NCBI GenBank assembly: GCA_021234155.1
Contig: JAJEKV010000039.1
Span: 9,437,077 to 9,501,076, forward strand
Reading direction: 5' to 3'
DNA: 64,000 nucleotides
Origin: Isoetes taiwanensis
Lineage: Eukaryota > Streptophyta > Lycopodiopsida > Isoetales > Isoetaceae
Shown piece by piece: positions 33,757 through 45,109 of this stretch. Position numbers and translations under genes: made by a program. The notes beneath the pieces were generated by a model, which saw only the letters and a list, made by a program, of their open reading frames with translations, made no database searches and was not told where the DNA came from. Each line of letters begins with the position of its first letter. The stretch's first letter is position 1.

Positions 33757-34050
33757 ATTGATTGCATTTTTATCATCCACAAAGATCAATAGGCTCATGA
33801 GACTCAAACAAAAGAGAACAACCTAACGTATTATTGGCCAGGATTTCAAAACCCCGAAGGTTTTCCAAGGGAAAAATCTTAGCAGTAATAAGCATGCTGG
33901 CAAAATATACGGTGGTACATATCAATGGAGTATCGGAGGACACAACTCGGTGCACATATCCATCACCTCCTGGAGATATAATCCCAGTATCTCAACTATA
34001 ACTATGTGCGACATTATATAGAGCGCCTGATTAGATCAATGTTAGAGCCT
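33757..34050 (-). mobile_element. Retroelement 3' end, CGTGGATGATAAAAA family
   Basis: Plus strand: ATTGAATTGATTG tail, TTTTTATCATCCACAAAG, AATAGGCTCATGAGACTC, CCCCGAAGGTTTTCCAAGG, GCAGTAATAAGCATGCTGG and CACCTCCTGGAGATATAATCCC, in the same order as the copies at 17.75 and 21.8 kb. Confidence 0.65.
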
Positions 34051-34308
34051 GAACTCTAACCTTGCAAGAAGGATGAAAAACCCAACAATCCAAGCTCAAT
34101 CTGTCAGATCAAGGCAATGCACAACACAAAGAATCATCATCTCCATAGCTAGATCAAGCAAAACACTCTCTCTCAATACACCATCTCCCTGTTCTTCTCT
34201 CTCTGCTCAGATAATACTGTGGTGATCATGGATACGTGCAAATATCCTGCACGCGTGCATGTGCGTATATCACTCCATATATGGTATACTGTCTTCTATA
34301 CCACCTCA

Positions 34309-34432
34309 ATAGTGGTGAGTGTGGTTAGTGTGATGAGTGGTGAGGGGTGATGAGTGTGGTGAGTGGTGACGAGTGTGGTGAGTGGTGAATGGTGTGGTGA
34401 GTGGTGACGAGTGTGGTGAGTGGTGACGACCC
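34309..34432. repeat. GTGGTGAGTG minisatellite
   Basis: About 120 bp of GTGGTGAGTGGTGACGAGT-like units (period about 22 bp with a 7-bp sub-period). Open minus-strand frames rich in His/Thr across it are artefacts. Confidence 0.85.
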
Positions 34433-34853
34433 CAAAAGTGGCGACCACAGTGGGAAAATGTGCCACTCCGTGGCGGAGAACCCACAACAAAACATACTAA
34501 TATGGTCCTTGGGACATGTCCCCAAATAACACATTTACATGTATGTTTAGAAAGAAAATTACCCTCCTCAAATCCAAATGACTGATACAAACAAACTGGT
34601 CCAAAATGACAGTGACAAAACAGAGCCTCTGTAACTGTGGCAAACTTTGAAAGCTGATATCTTGAGTTCCAGAACTCCGTTTGACCTGCACCATAGCTCG
34701 TTGGATTCGTATCGCCGAAACACATCCATTGATGTAGGATAGATTGTGTATTATGGAACTGTCACCATCTGTTTCTACAGAAAAATGATCTGCTGTAACC
34801 CAAAAGTTCTCCACAAATTCTCTGTAATTGGAGCTATGTCAAATCTGAATTCC

Positions 34854-36123
34854 TTAGAAAAGCACTTCTCTTTCAAAATAAGGCCTGAGATCCTTGCCAT
34901 TTCTAGGATTAGACAACAATTCCCCTTCTGGAGTCATCAAGTAGAAAGCCCCACCTGGTACCTCTTTATCAATTAGAAATGGGCCTTCCCATGGGCTTTG
35001 AAATTTGGATGGATACTTCTTAGTGGTCCTGCACAACACCAATTGCCCTTCCTCAAATGGATTGACAACCTGTAACTTGTCTTTGATAAGCTTTACTTTC
35101 TGTTTATGCCTCATATTGAAGTCTGCTGCTTCTTGTCTCATCTCTTGCAATTGCAGTAAATCATCTATCCTATTATGCACTTGATTTGGAGTTGGAACTT
35201 CTCCTAAATTCTCATAATAAGGGAGCTCCACAAATGAACACAAAGGAATGTCCAAATGAATCGGCATCACAGCTTGCACTCCATAAACCAATTCAAATGG
35301 TGTAAAGCCTGTAGCCAACTTGTAAGTACACCTGAAACTACATAATGCACCTGTCAAGGCTTCATGCCAATTTCTTTGATTATCCTTCACTGTTTTGGCC
35401 AAGATAGCTTTCAGAATTTTGTTAGTAGACTCAGCTTGTCCATTTCCCTGTGGATAATAAGCAGAAGCTTGCATATGTTGAACACCAATCTTTTCTGTTA
35501 ACTGAGCTACTACTTTTCCCATGAAATGAGTTTCCCGATCAGACAAAAGAATGGTTGGAACACCAAATCAAGAAATCAAATTGTGATAAAGAAAGCTTAC
35601 TGTGGTATTTTCTGTAGCATGCTTTGCTGGAATTGCTTCTACCCACTTCGTAAACATACATGTGGCTGCCAAGATATACTTATGACCTTTGGAAGATGGA
35701 GGATTGATAGGTCCAATGTAATCCAATCCCCACATATGAAACGGACCAACACTCAAAATAGGATGGAATGGCATATTATTATGGCCTGTTAACTGGTTGT
35801 GCCTTCTCACATTTGCTAACAAAATCTCTAGTATCCTTGTAAAGAGTTGGCCAATAATATCCCCAATGAAGGATCTTCCTAGCTGTGGTTCTGGCTGCAA
35901 AATGCCCCTGACAATCATGTGCTTGCTGCAACAAATCATGAGTTTGCTGACCAGCAACACACCTTAATAAGAGACCTTCCATAGTCCTCTTATAAAGAAT
36001 AGCCTCATGCACCACATAACCAGCTGCTTGTACTCTAAGAGCATGCTTTTGTTGCTTTGAAAATGATGAAGGATAAGTCTGATCTTGTAAATATCTGTAT
36101 ATATTAGCATACCAAAGATCCAT
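34854..36123 (-). pseudogene. Integrase of a chromodomain-less Ty3/gypsy element (Tat/Athila-like), truncated
   Basis: Minus-strand pol fragment. 36123-35779 holds the integrase zinc-binding region (HDCQGHFAARTTARKIL, then YYWPTLYKD and a CEK motif where the second Cys pair member is lost by a frame break near 35800). 35960-35568 holds the first catalytic block ('GLDYIGPINPPSSKGHKYIL'). 35546-34854 (230 codons) holds 'DRETHF', 'YYPQGNGQAESTNKIL' with the catalytic Glu, and a C-terminal domain ending 'NGKDLRPYFEREVLF'. No chromodomain follows. At least two frame breaks; RT and RNase H are missing because the copy is cut at 36124 by the repeat-bounded unit. The lineage is judged from the integrase motifs. 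Confidence 0.8.
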
Positions 36124-36129
36124 GGTTTT

Positions 36130-37292
36130 TGGAGCGCATATATTCAGATTAGCAGATAGTTACATTGGTGCTTTGGCCTGAATGCCTAGTTCCAGCTATG
36201 GGAAGTTTAAGATTGCTAATGCTTCTATTAAGTTAAAATACAAAAATATATGTGCTTGCTTATGATGCGAAAGGCAAGAACAAGCTTTGATGCTTTAGCT
36301 CATAGATAAGCTATATCGTTAGTTAATTTATAGTTCAAATCCTGATAAGGATGGCATACGTAAATTATTTCAGAAATCTTATATTCAAAATTTTATGGTT
36401 CTATATTCTACTGTGATACGTTTTATGATTCTTGGAAAAATCTGAAATATGCTGGAATGCTTATATACAAAGCTGAGAGTGAAATAAGGAAGGTAAAATG
36501 TAAAAATTGTAAGGCTATGCTATTACATTAACTATGATTATCAAGGTTGCCAGCTAGATCTGGAGCTAAGAAATTAGTTCTCGTCTAATGGTAATGCTTG
36601 AGATCTATTGGGAAGTTTAAAATGATATTATTCCATTTTTTCTTTCTTGTTAAAGTCATCTCAGGGCAAAAGGATACAATTGGTGATCAGTGATAAACTG
36701 AGAGACCCAATGTACCTTTTGGCCCTTGCACATTATCCATTATCATGCTAATTGTGTATTGATTGGCTGCAGGTACGGGTTCTCTCCTCCAATTGTGTTT
36801 ATTTTGCTGTTAGAGTTGGCTTTAGCTTGAAGGATGTGGAATATCGAAAAAGGACATGAAACAATGCCACTTTGTGTTTGGAGCTGTCTACTTATTGGAA
36901 TATGGGCTGCAATATTGATGGCCTGCATAATCAGGATGATCCAGTAACACATATATTTTAGATAATTGATACAATGGTATGGTCTTTTTGGCTCAATTTA
37001 TCTATATTTGGATAGCTTAACAGTTGTATAAGCTAAAGTCAAATTCTGGACATAATTTTTCAAATAAGAGTACGTAGAGTTCATAGTCTATCTAATGCAC
37101 AAAATTCAAATTGATGGCTGTAGCAAATGACTTGTTCATAAAAAATGGTCTTCAAATTACTTAGGCTTTGGGAAAAGAGGTACTAGTCTAGACTGGCTTG
37201 CTCAGTTTAGATATTAGGATGATAATACTGCCAAGGGATTGACCGAGGTAGATGTTGGTCTAGCGTATGCTAGTTCAAGCCGGATTTTTTTT
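36130..37292. repeat. Direct repeat, left copy (1163 bp)
   Basis: Begins TGGAGCGCATATATTCAG, ends GCCGGATTTTTTTT. Matching copy at 39016-40183. Confidence 0.9.
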
Positions 37293-39015
37293 AGATACTT
37301 CATTTCACTAGGGAAACCTGGTGATGCCTCTCTCCCTTTGCTCTAAGTGATTTAGAAGATTAAGCACTTGTGGGAATTTTCCCTTGCATCTATTATCTCT
37401 TGCATCTATTATCTGGTCTTCCTTTTTAATGAGACTAAGATACATGGTATATTTGTGCAGGTGTATATGAGACTCTGCTTACTGGGGTATTCTAGTCAGG
37501 GTACTCTGGTGATGAATAATAATTCATCAAGAACGTGCATTAATGGCAGATGTCATTATTACACATATGGCAGGTGCCATATTATGCCAGTTGGCTAAAT
37601 CCTGATTATAAGAATATTGTTTCTGCATAAGAGCAAGATGGAAGTGCTTAGCTCAATGATAGTTTGTCCGATGTATAGGGGAAATTCCTACTTCAAATGC
37701 ATGTTGCAATAATACAATGGTATGTCTCTGTATTATTACGTTACATATGCAGGGCTAAATAACTATAGGGTATGGCATTACCCCCACTGTAATGGTGGGG
37801 TCTTGCCATCCCTGCAATTACAGATTTATAAACAAGGGTTTTGTCATACTCTACGGAAGGAGGTAGGGTATTTTTGTGAATTGAGCTTATTTGTTTCAAT
37901 CAAGCAATTAAGCTTCCATAATAAAAAAATGATCTTGAGATTGTTTCTTATGCTATTTTGCTTCAATTAAGCAAAATCGTTGGGACAGTCAATGGTGATC
38001 TAGAGATCTCTCATGATACTAGAACATGTGCAGAAAAACTTTTTAACCTTTTAACCTGATGGTATACATGGTGACATGGGATTTTATCAAATAAGTGTGA
38101 AATGGAATTGATGTAAGATTTTGTTATGGCGGCAATACCTCGGGTGCCAAAACGACTGGCCATATGGGCATAGCCAGATCAGCTAAACCAAAGAACAGCT
38201 GGAACTTGCTTTTTGAATATGCCCTAAACCTAGGGTTTGTTTCTAGTAATGGATGAGTTGTTCTGGACGGCTAGTGTAGCGCATCTGCCCAAAAGATAAA
38301 GAAGACCACAAATAGTATGGGCCGATTCTGTAAAATCATCCCAAAAATTGGAATACAGATGGCCGATTTGCTCTAAAATGGTAGGATGGATGCTATCACC
38401 TCAGATCCAGCATGTGCAAATATGGCCTAGACACGTATTCTACTGGCCGATGTGCTTCAAATCTTCTACTGGCCGATGGCCAAGACAAGATGACAATACT
38501 TTGATCAGGCATTTTTGAGTGCATCTAGAGCTTTGAAACCAGCCACGTTTCTATGCCGACAGCTCTGGAGTTCATGGATTTTGCAAAATACTAGCATTAT
38601 AAGGTATGGTTTGCCTTTTGTATCTAGATATAGGCTTGCACGGTTAAATTTTTGAAATGCATTTGAAGCTATTAAGTGATGATCCGTGCTTGGAAAAGTA
38701 GCATTTGCAGCATCTGTGAATAACGGCAAAAACATTTTTAACTCAAGGAATTTGCCTTGTTTCCAAGTATTTCTAGTAATAGATATGATTGCATTCATAT
38801 TCTTAACTTGGCTTTAGGCCCTAAATAACGGATGCATGATACAAATAGAGAGGTCTGATACATATAGCTCTATGTTGCAACAGGGTTTCTGCTGCAGCAC
38901 CACAAATTGTAAAGGGTTCCCTTAGTTATGACGTACAGATACTGGCTTTTCTGGCCTTAAACCTCTGATACAACTCTGTATAGTGAGGCTTCTCATATGC
39001 TAGAAAATATGATTG
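37293..39015. other. Interior of the repeat-bounded unit
   Basis: No recognisable coding domain; open frames of at most 97 codons. GGCCGAT words recur at 38320-38480. Nothing identifies the element class. Confidence 0.5.
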
Positions 39016-40183
39016 TGGAGCGCATATATTCAGGTTAGCAGATAGTTACATTGGTGCTTTGGCCTGAATGCCTAGTTCCAGCCATGGGAAGTTTAAGATT
39101 GCTAATGCTTCTATTAAGTTAAAATACAAAAATATATGTGCTTGCTTATGATGCAAGAGGCAAGAACAAGCTTTGATGCTTTACCTCATAGATAAGCTAT
39201 ATTGTTAGTTAATTTATAGTTCAAATGCTGATAAGGATGGCATACGTAAATTATTTCAGAAATCTTATATTCAAAATTTTATGGTTCTAAATGCTATATT
39301 CTACTGTGATAGGTTTTATGATTCTTGAAAAAATCTGAAATATGCTGGAATGCTTATATACAAAGCTGAGAGTGAAATAAGGAAGTTAGAATGTAAAAAT
39401 TATAAGGCTATGCTATTACATTAACTATGATTATCAAGGTTGCCAGCTAGATCTGGAGCTAAGAAATTAGTTCTCGTCTAATGGTAATGCTTGAGATCTA
39501 TTGGGAAGTTTAAAATGATATTATTCCATTTTTTCTTTCTTGTTAAAGTCATCTCAGGGCAAAAGGATACAATTGGTGATCAGTGATAAACTGAGAGACC
39601 CAATGTACCTTTTGGCCCTTGCACATTTACCATTATCATGCTAATTGTGTATTGATTGGCTGCAGGTACAGGTTCTCAGAGTTGGCTTTAGCTTGAAGGA
39701 TGTGGAATATCAAAAAAGGACATGAAACAATGCCACTTTGTGTTTGGAGCTGTCTACTTATTGGAATATGGGCTGCAATATTGATGGCCTGCATAATCAG
39801 GATGATCCAGTAACACATATATTTTAGATAATTGATACAATGGTATGGTCTTTTTGGCTCGATTGTATCTATATTTGGATAGCTTAACAGTTGTATAAGC
39901 TAAAGTTAAATTCTGGACATAATTTTCAAATAAGAGTACGTAGAGTTCATAGTCTATCTAATTGCACAAAATTCAAATTGATGGCTGTAGCAAATGACTT
40001 ATGTCTTATGTCTTATGACTCCAGTTCATAAAAAATGGTCTTCAAATTACTTAGGCTTTGGGAAAAGAGGTACTAGTCTAGACTGGCTTGCTCAGTTTAG
40101 ATATTAGGATGATAATACTGCCAAGGGATTGACCAAGGTAGATGTTGGTCTAGCCGTATGCTAGTTCAAGCCGGATTTTTTTT
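39016..40183. repeat. Direct repeat, right copy (1168 bp)
   Basis: Second copy of 36130-37292. Confidence 0.9.
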
Positions 40184-40225
40184 GTTTTTTGAGGTTAAGG
40201 CAGATTTGATATTACATTAAAAAGA

Positions 40226-41100
40226 TAGATAGATAGATAGTATTTTTACGTCATGCCACATTCGCAGCGTCCATGAGGACATATGAGATTACATGAATAT
40301 ATACAGCAGTTGCAAAGCTAAAAATAAACCTTTGCAATGCTTACATATCCCAAAGGAGGGACTGAAAAAGAAGCACAACTAGGTAAGCAAAATTAGCTGT
40401 ACCATCAGATTAAAATAATGGTGTTCATCTAGGATTGCAGAACCAAATATCATTGCCATGCATATTATGCATCCTCTTCCCAAATGTCCAACATCCAACA
40501 ATCATCCTGCTAATGATAATAGGCAAGTCTTAGACCTCAAGATTCAAAGCTGGAGCTCGATAATCAGAGTTGTGACAAGAACTAGATTCGAACTCAAGAT
40601 TGAATTTGGAGATTGAAGCTTGGCTAGAATCGAAATTGGATTAAAAATTGAAATTGCATCTTGATTGATGATATGATTATGAACATGACTAGCTTTAAAA
40701 TTGCAATCAGAACTAGAAATAGAACTTGAACTTGAAGCTATATCAAGATCTTGGTCTAGAATGAGATCTAGACATGGAGCAAGGTCCAATATGGAGGTAA
40801 GATCCAAAACAGAAGTAGAGGCTGGGATTGAAACTAGAACAAGATCTTGATCGAGAGGAGGGATAAATGTATGAGCAGATCCAAGAACTGGAGTAGGATC
40901 CAAAGGCAAAGGAGATACTATTGGAGGAAGATTTTTGACAGAGTCAAAGATTGAGCAAGGATAGAGGCTAACACCTTGAACTTCTACAGACTCAACCAAA
41001 AGAAACTGCGAGCTGAGATGTATGATGATCTCGTCGACTACATGAACCATGAAGCAGAGGTACAGGAGGTTGGGATCTGGAAGATTGAGCTAACGTTCTT
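40226..41100 (-). mobile_element. Element tail with (GATA)n, TGACGTAAAAATA terminus
   Basis: Plus strand: GATAGATAGATAGATAG at 40226-40242, then TATTTTTACGTCATGCCACA and GCAGCGTCCATGAGGAC, the terminus also seen at 14516 (TTTTAACGTCACGCCACAAGGCAGCGTCC). Upstream on the minus strand a 168-codon frame (41050-40544) is rich in Ser/Leu/Asp/Ile with degenerate internal repeats (SILDLAPCLDLILDQDLD); no domain recognised. Right border unclear. Confidence 0.5.
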
Positions 41101-41814
41101 GGAATAACGAGCATGCACCTATTGTGTGACGAAGTCAAAAGGACAATAAAAAAGGGACGAGCGCCTATTTTCTTGGAAATGGCAGTTTTTCAGTTTAAGC
41201 CCCTTTCTTGAAAAAAATTGCTCGAGATCAGCCTAATTGCCTTGGATTGCTCGAATTCTTGTGCCAATTGCTTGCTACCCCTGTAGAGGGTTAGCATTAG
41301 AATGAAATAGCTTCTCATGGACAGTCAAATCTTCGCAATTGTGTGGCAGGAATAAAAAATTATCTGTGGTTTCCTTAAAGGAAAAGACTCTGATATTTGG
41401 AACAGCTTAATTCATAAGCAGATCTTTCCAGAAAATCTATTTCAAATCGAATACTCTTTCTCCCCGAGTTGCATTGAATTTGAAACTGAGATAATCGAGT
41501 CCTGGTTAGAAGAATTTGTTGGCCATAAAAACATTCCTGCTACAGGTATCTTGCCGATATTCAGAGAAAATATTGATCACAGAATCACAGTTAAGGTTTA
41601 AAATGAGAAGCTATTGGGTGAATTCAAAAGCAAGAACTGAATATTTGCATTTGCAATTGCAATTGATGGGTAAAATCCCGAATTCTCAATCTTTCTCTGC
41701 TGAATTTTAATTTTTTTTTTGTCTTAGGGTCTTTTCTCCATTTTCTCCATCGTCTTTTCCCCTTTTTTCTCTCTGCTTTTGTCGCTCTGTTGTTTCATCC
41801 CGATCTTTTTCATT

Positions 41815-42401
41815 ATGTCTCAAATTTCCCTAAATCCAAAATCCCAAAAAAACTCGAATACTTCAAAAACTCTAAATGCAAATTCCCTTATTTTTCTTCA
41901 TAAGTTTATGCTCCTTCCTCCAGCTGATCGATCCGATCTTCTTTTCCAGTTAAGTAATTATCACCAAAATCCTTCCATGGTCCTTAAATTTGGTGATTTT
42001 GCTAGCTTAAATTTTCTTTCCAAAGATATACATCATTTCTCTTCAGATGTTCCATCTTGGGATAATCTCTCCAAGGATCCAGGTTCGAATGGCATTGCAC
42101 CAACACTCAATGCTAATGGAGTCCCTATTCCTTATGGGATCCAAAGGCCAGCTCGACCAGTTCTCACTGATCAACAGTTATCTGAGGAGCTACACAACTT
42201 GCAAATTCGAACTCAACCAAGTGTTCAACTGTTTAGAGGTATTAAACTTAATTCTCCTCTAATTGCTTCCAGAATTAGCTCCCTTTCTTCCGCTGCTGTA
42301 ATTATATGTGTTGACAAAGTTGGGGTCAAAATTGATAAATTATGGGACCATATTCTTAAATTTCATAAAGGTGTCACTATCAACTCAATTTACTGGCTCA
42401 G
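41815..42401 (+). pseudogene. LINE ORF1 (DUF4283-like), 5' part; host of the nested insertions
   Basis: Open from MSQISLNPKS to the insertion point. Ser/Asn-rich N-terminus, then 'AAVIICVDKVGVKIDKLW' and 'GVTINSIYWLS', the first strands of a DUF4283-like nucleic-acid-binding domain of plant L1 ORF1 proteins. The frame resumes after the insertions at 51244 with 'CYLLVECVNSR' and 'LVFLKWSPQLS', the domain's usual end (KWSP). The start at 41779 is possible, but the leader before MSQIS is pyrimidine-rich and leader-like. Broken by LINE A at a 12-bp target duplication. Confidence 0.65.
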
Positions 42402-42449
42402 TCCATCTCGAACCAATCCATCTGAAACCTTGTTTGATCTAAATATAAT

Positions 42450-42870
42450 CCTCCAAAGGTAAATGTTCTACTTTGGCAGGTGATTCATCGCTCTTTGAGA
42501 GTTAATGAGATGGTTCATCGCTTTAAGCCGGGAGTAAGCCCACTTTGCCCAATGTGTGAGCAGTGCATTGAAACATTGGAGCACTGTTTATATTTGTGTA
42601 CAGAGCTGAGTAGTCTTAGGTCCTGGCTGCATTCTCTTTTTGGAGTATCTTTGGATAGTCAGCACTTTCTTTTGGGTATTTATCCAAATCAGTGGACTGC
42701 TTCTAAAAGGATTGCATTTCACATGGCAAAGTCTTGGCTAATATGGAGTGTATGGAAGCGCAGGCGAAGAAAGGTCTTTTATGATAAGCGTATTTCTTCT
42801 CAGGGGGTGCTTCAAGAAATTCGTAAGAAGTTGTATAATTGCTTTCAGATCTCCAATTGGCCTGATCGTA
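42450..42870 (+). pseudogene. zf-RVT domain of LINE A ORF2
   Basis: Frame from about 42450 reads PPKVNVLLWQVIHRSL, then C-x2-C ('CPMCEQC'), 'TLEHCLYLC', and the block AFHMAKSWLIWSVWKRRR. This is the zinc-binding zf-RVT domain found C-terminal to plant LINE reverse transcriptases. The frame continues across the LINE B insertion into 51121 (DRLKVIDASGTF...). Confidence 0.8.
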
Positions 42871-43372
42871 TTAATTTTTTTTTTTTTTTTTGTGAGAGTA
42901 AGGGTTGATTTTTTCATTAATTAGATAAAGCCATACAATCCAATTGCCAAGCTTGAAGATAGCATGACAAAGGTGAAAATTGGGTACTCATAAGAGTTGA
43001 GCATCAAAGAGAACAAAAACAAATAGTGATAATATCCAGCTAATAACAATAGTATCAACAGTAGTAGTAACAAATGTCAGCAAAATCTCGATGGAGTGTT
43101 AAAAATTCCAAAGTAGCAGAAGCTCAGCTTCCTGTGACCAGCACTTCAAAGTGGAGTCTTCAATTTCCTGTAAATGCAAACAAAAATACCAAACATGATC
43201 TTCAAAACTTGAATTCTGGAAATAGGGAGCATGAACATGATTGGTATACATGGGAATGGTTTAGAGTAGCAAAGAAGATTGGTCTTGGCTGTTAAGGTTG
43301 TTGTTGAACCACTCATTATAATGCTGGTAGAATTCTGCTGTCGAACCCATAGAGTAAGTATATCTGCCACAG

Positions 43373-44969
43373 TCATTCTGTACCAGAAGCATATCCAAAC
43401 TTTCCTTCCCCATGAGTATTAGTAAAGTGCCATATAGATCTGTCAGAAGCTTCTGTCATTGCAAAATGAGAATTGGATAGAAAATGAAACAAAATATGCA
43501 TCTGCATAAGTTCCCTGGTGTATATTGCTGCCCAAACTGCTTCCTTCTGTCTAGAACTCTCAACCTCCTGTATAAATTCATCTGTCATGTCACATAACTG
43601 CTTCAGTGTTAGCTCCTTCCCAGCTCCTTGATTTTGATGCAGAGATAATTCATAACTGTCAATATCTGTATTTAATTTTGTGGATCCTTCTCCTTTAAGA
43701 AACCTAAGATAATCTGTCACAGTCAGAGTATGGAGCATTAGAATCAATAACATTGAAGTTGGAAACAAATAAATCAAAGTGGCCCCTGAAAAGCCCTATC
43801 AAATTCCAGCAGGTGTTGTATTTATCTCCAGCTTTTCTTTTATGACATGTGGCAATAACTTCAATATCTAACTGGAAATGCATTTTAATCCAGAAAGTAG
43901 AAAGAGGTTTAGAGGCATAAAGGATTCTATTTCTAGACTTCCAAATGTTCCATAAGGCAGTATGAACAAGAGTATTAGCAAAGATATCATCTTGTTGCAT
44001 AAAATCAATAATGTCATCGATGTTCCTTTTTTTAAGATAATGGCCAGTTTTGTCAATGAACCAAATCCAAAAAGGTCTAAGCTTAGAACAAAGAAAGATA
44101 TGCTCCAAAGTCTCATTCTGAAAACAGCCAGAGTGACAAACAGTAGATACATTAACTCTGCTGGACAAGGAAACCAAATTTGTGAGGCTCTTTTGTGCAA
44201 TTAACCAGACAAAGAAGCTGATTTTTGGAGTGCAATAGGAGTTCCAGACATTTTTAAAAAGAGAAAGGACTTGGGAATGATTCAAGGACCATTTCAACAT
44301 AGCTTTTACAGGAGCATCAGCAACATTTATCAAAGCGTAAATTTCCTTTACCTTATAGACTAGCTTACCATTTATAGAGCAACCAATCGAGTTATTGAAA
44401 TCATTGAATTTATTGAAAGGAGCTAGGATAGTCTTAAAATAGACATACATTTTCTTATCAGTGGAAGTACCTCTGAGTACAGATTTTAAAGCAGTCCAAG
44501 AAATAAAGGAATTATTATTTCTATATAGATCCTTGATAGTAGTGATTCCCTTAGTGGCCCATCTGCTATAAATTTTTGGATGCTTGATAGCCATAACTTT
44601 TGAATTCAAATCAGAGAAAATAGGTGACCAAAAAAGACTTGTATTCATAGTAGCATCTTGAAGATCATCTTTTTTCAACTCAAGGTGAATTTTATTCCAG
44701 GCCATAATCATATTCCTCATCAAAGGAGAAGTATTTGGAGCAGGATGAATATTAATAAAGGCAGATTCTGGGAGTGAATGTTTAACAGTAGGATGACCAG
44801 AAGGATAGGAAATATTCAGCCAATATGCAATAAAAATGGAGGCAGGAGAATTATTTCCCATAATTGTTCTCCATATGTATTTACCTGCCAGAGAACAAGC
44901 CTGTAAATGAAGATTTTTACATCCAAGACCTCCCAAATTTTTAGGTCTAGAGATTGAGTTCCAATTCAC
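43373..44969 (-). pseudogene. LINE B ORF2, C-terminal part with zf-RVT
   Basis: 421-codon open frame 44969-43704, overlapping a 134-codon frame that continues to 43373. Begins in the conserved block NWNSISRPKNLGGLG after the RT, continues through the connection region, and has the zf-RVT zinc domain ('TPKISFFVWLIAQKSL', C/H pattern VCHSGC...LEHIFLC). The real frame enters from FIWNGSHLV just upstream, at the Helitron junction 44994. The change from one frame to the next near 43740 shows one indel. Comparatively young. Confidence 0.85.
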
Positions 44970-45005
44970 CAGATGAGATCCATTCCAGATGAAACTAGTT
45001 ATGGT

Positions 45006-45022
45006 GCCCGGCGTTGCCGGGC
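45006..45022 (-). other. Helitron 3'-terminal hairpin
   Basis: Seven-bp perfect GC-rich stem GCCCGGC/GCCGGGC with a 3-nt loop, seven bases before the terminal CTAG. The same hairpin (loop differing by one base) lies at 53350-53366. Confidence 0.9.
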
Positions 45023-45109
45023 TTTAGTAACAATTTGGAGAGGTGGTTGTTTCATTGTTGTCTAGAATAACAATGTGGCCTGAAGGGGGCAAGGTAATAT
45101 AGAGTTGAA

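Larger units (their letters stand above)
36130..40183. mobile_element. 4-kb unit bounded by 1.16-kb direct repeats (LARD-like candidate)
   Basis: Direct repeats 36130-37292 and 39016-40183, near-identical except for scattered substitutions and a few indels (about 27 bp present near 36780-36815 in the first is absent from the second, and about 20 bp is added near 40003 in the second). The 1.7-kb interior (37293-39015) has no RT, gag or integrase. The outer flanks share GTTTT (36125-36129 and 40184-40188), compatible with a 5-bp target duplication but low in complexity. Against an LTR element: the repeats start TG but do not end CA, and I see no PBS or polypurine tract. The alternative is a segmental duplication. 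Confidence 0.5.

Noticed and set aside
34296-34725. His/Thr-rich minus-strand ORFs
   Set aside because: Translation of the GTGGTGAGTG minisatellite and gypsy 3' flank.
36743-39818. Two similar minus-strand ORFs of 60-69 codons (36743-36952 and 39636-39818)
   Set aside because: They are the same stretch in the two direct repeats, with no domain; the repeat explains their similarity.
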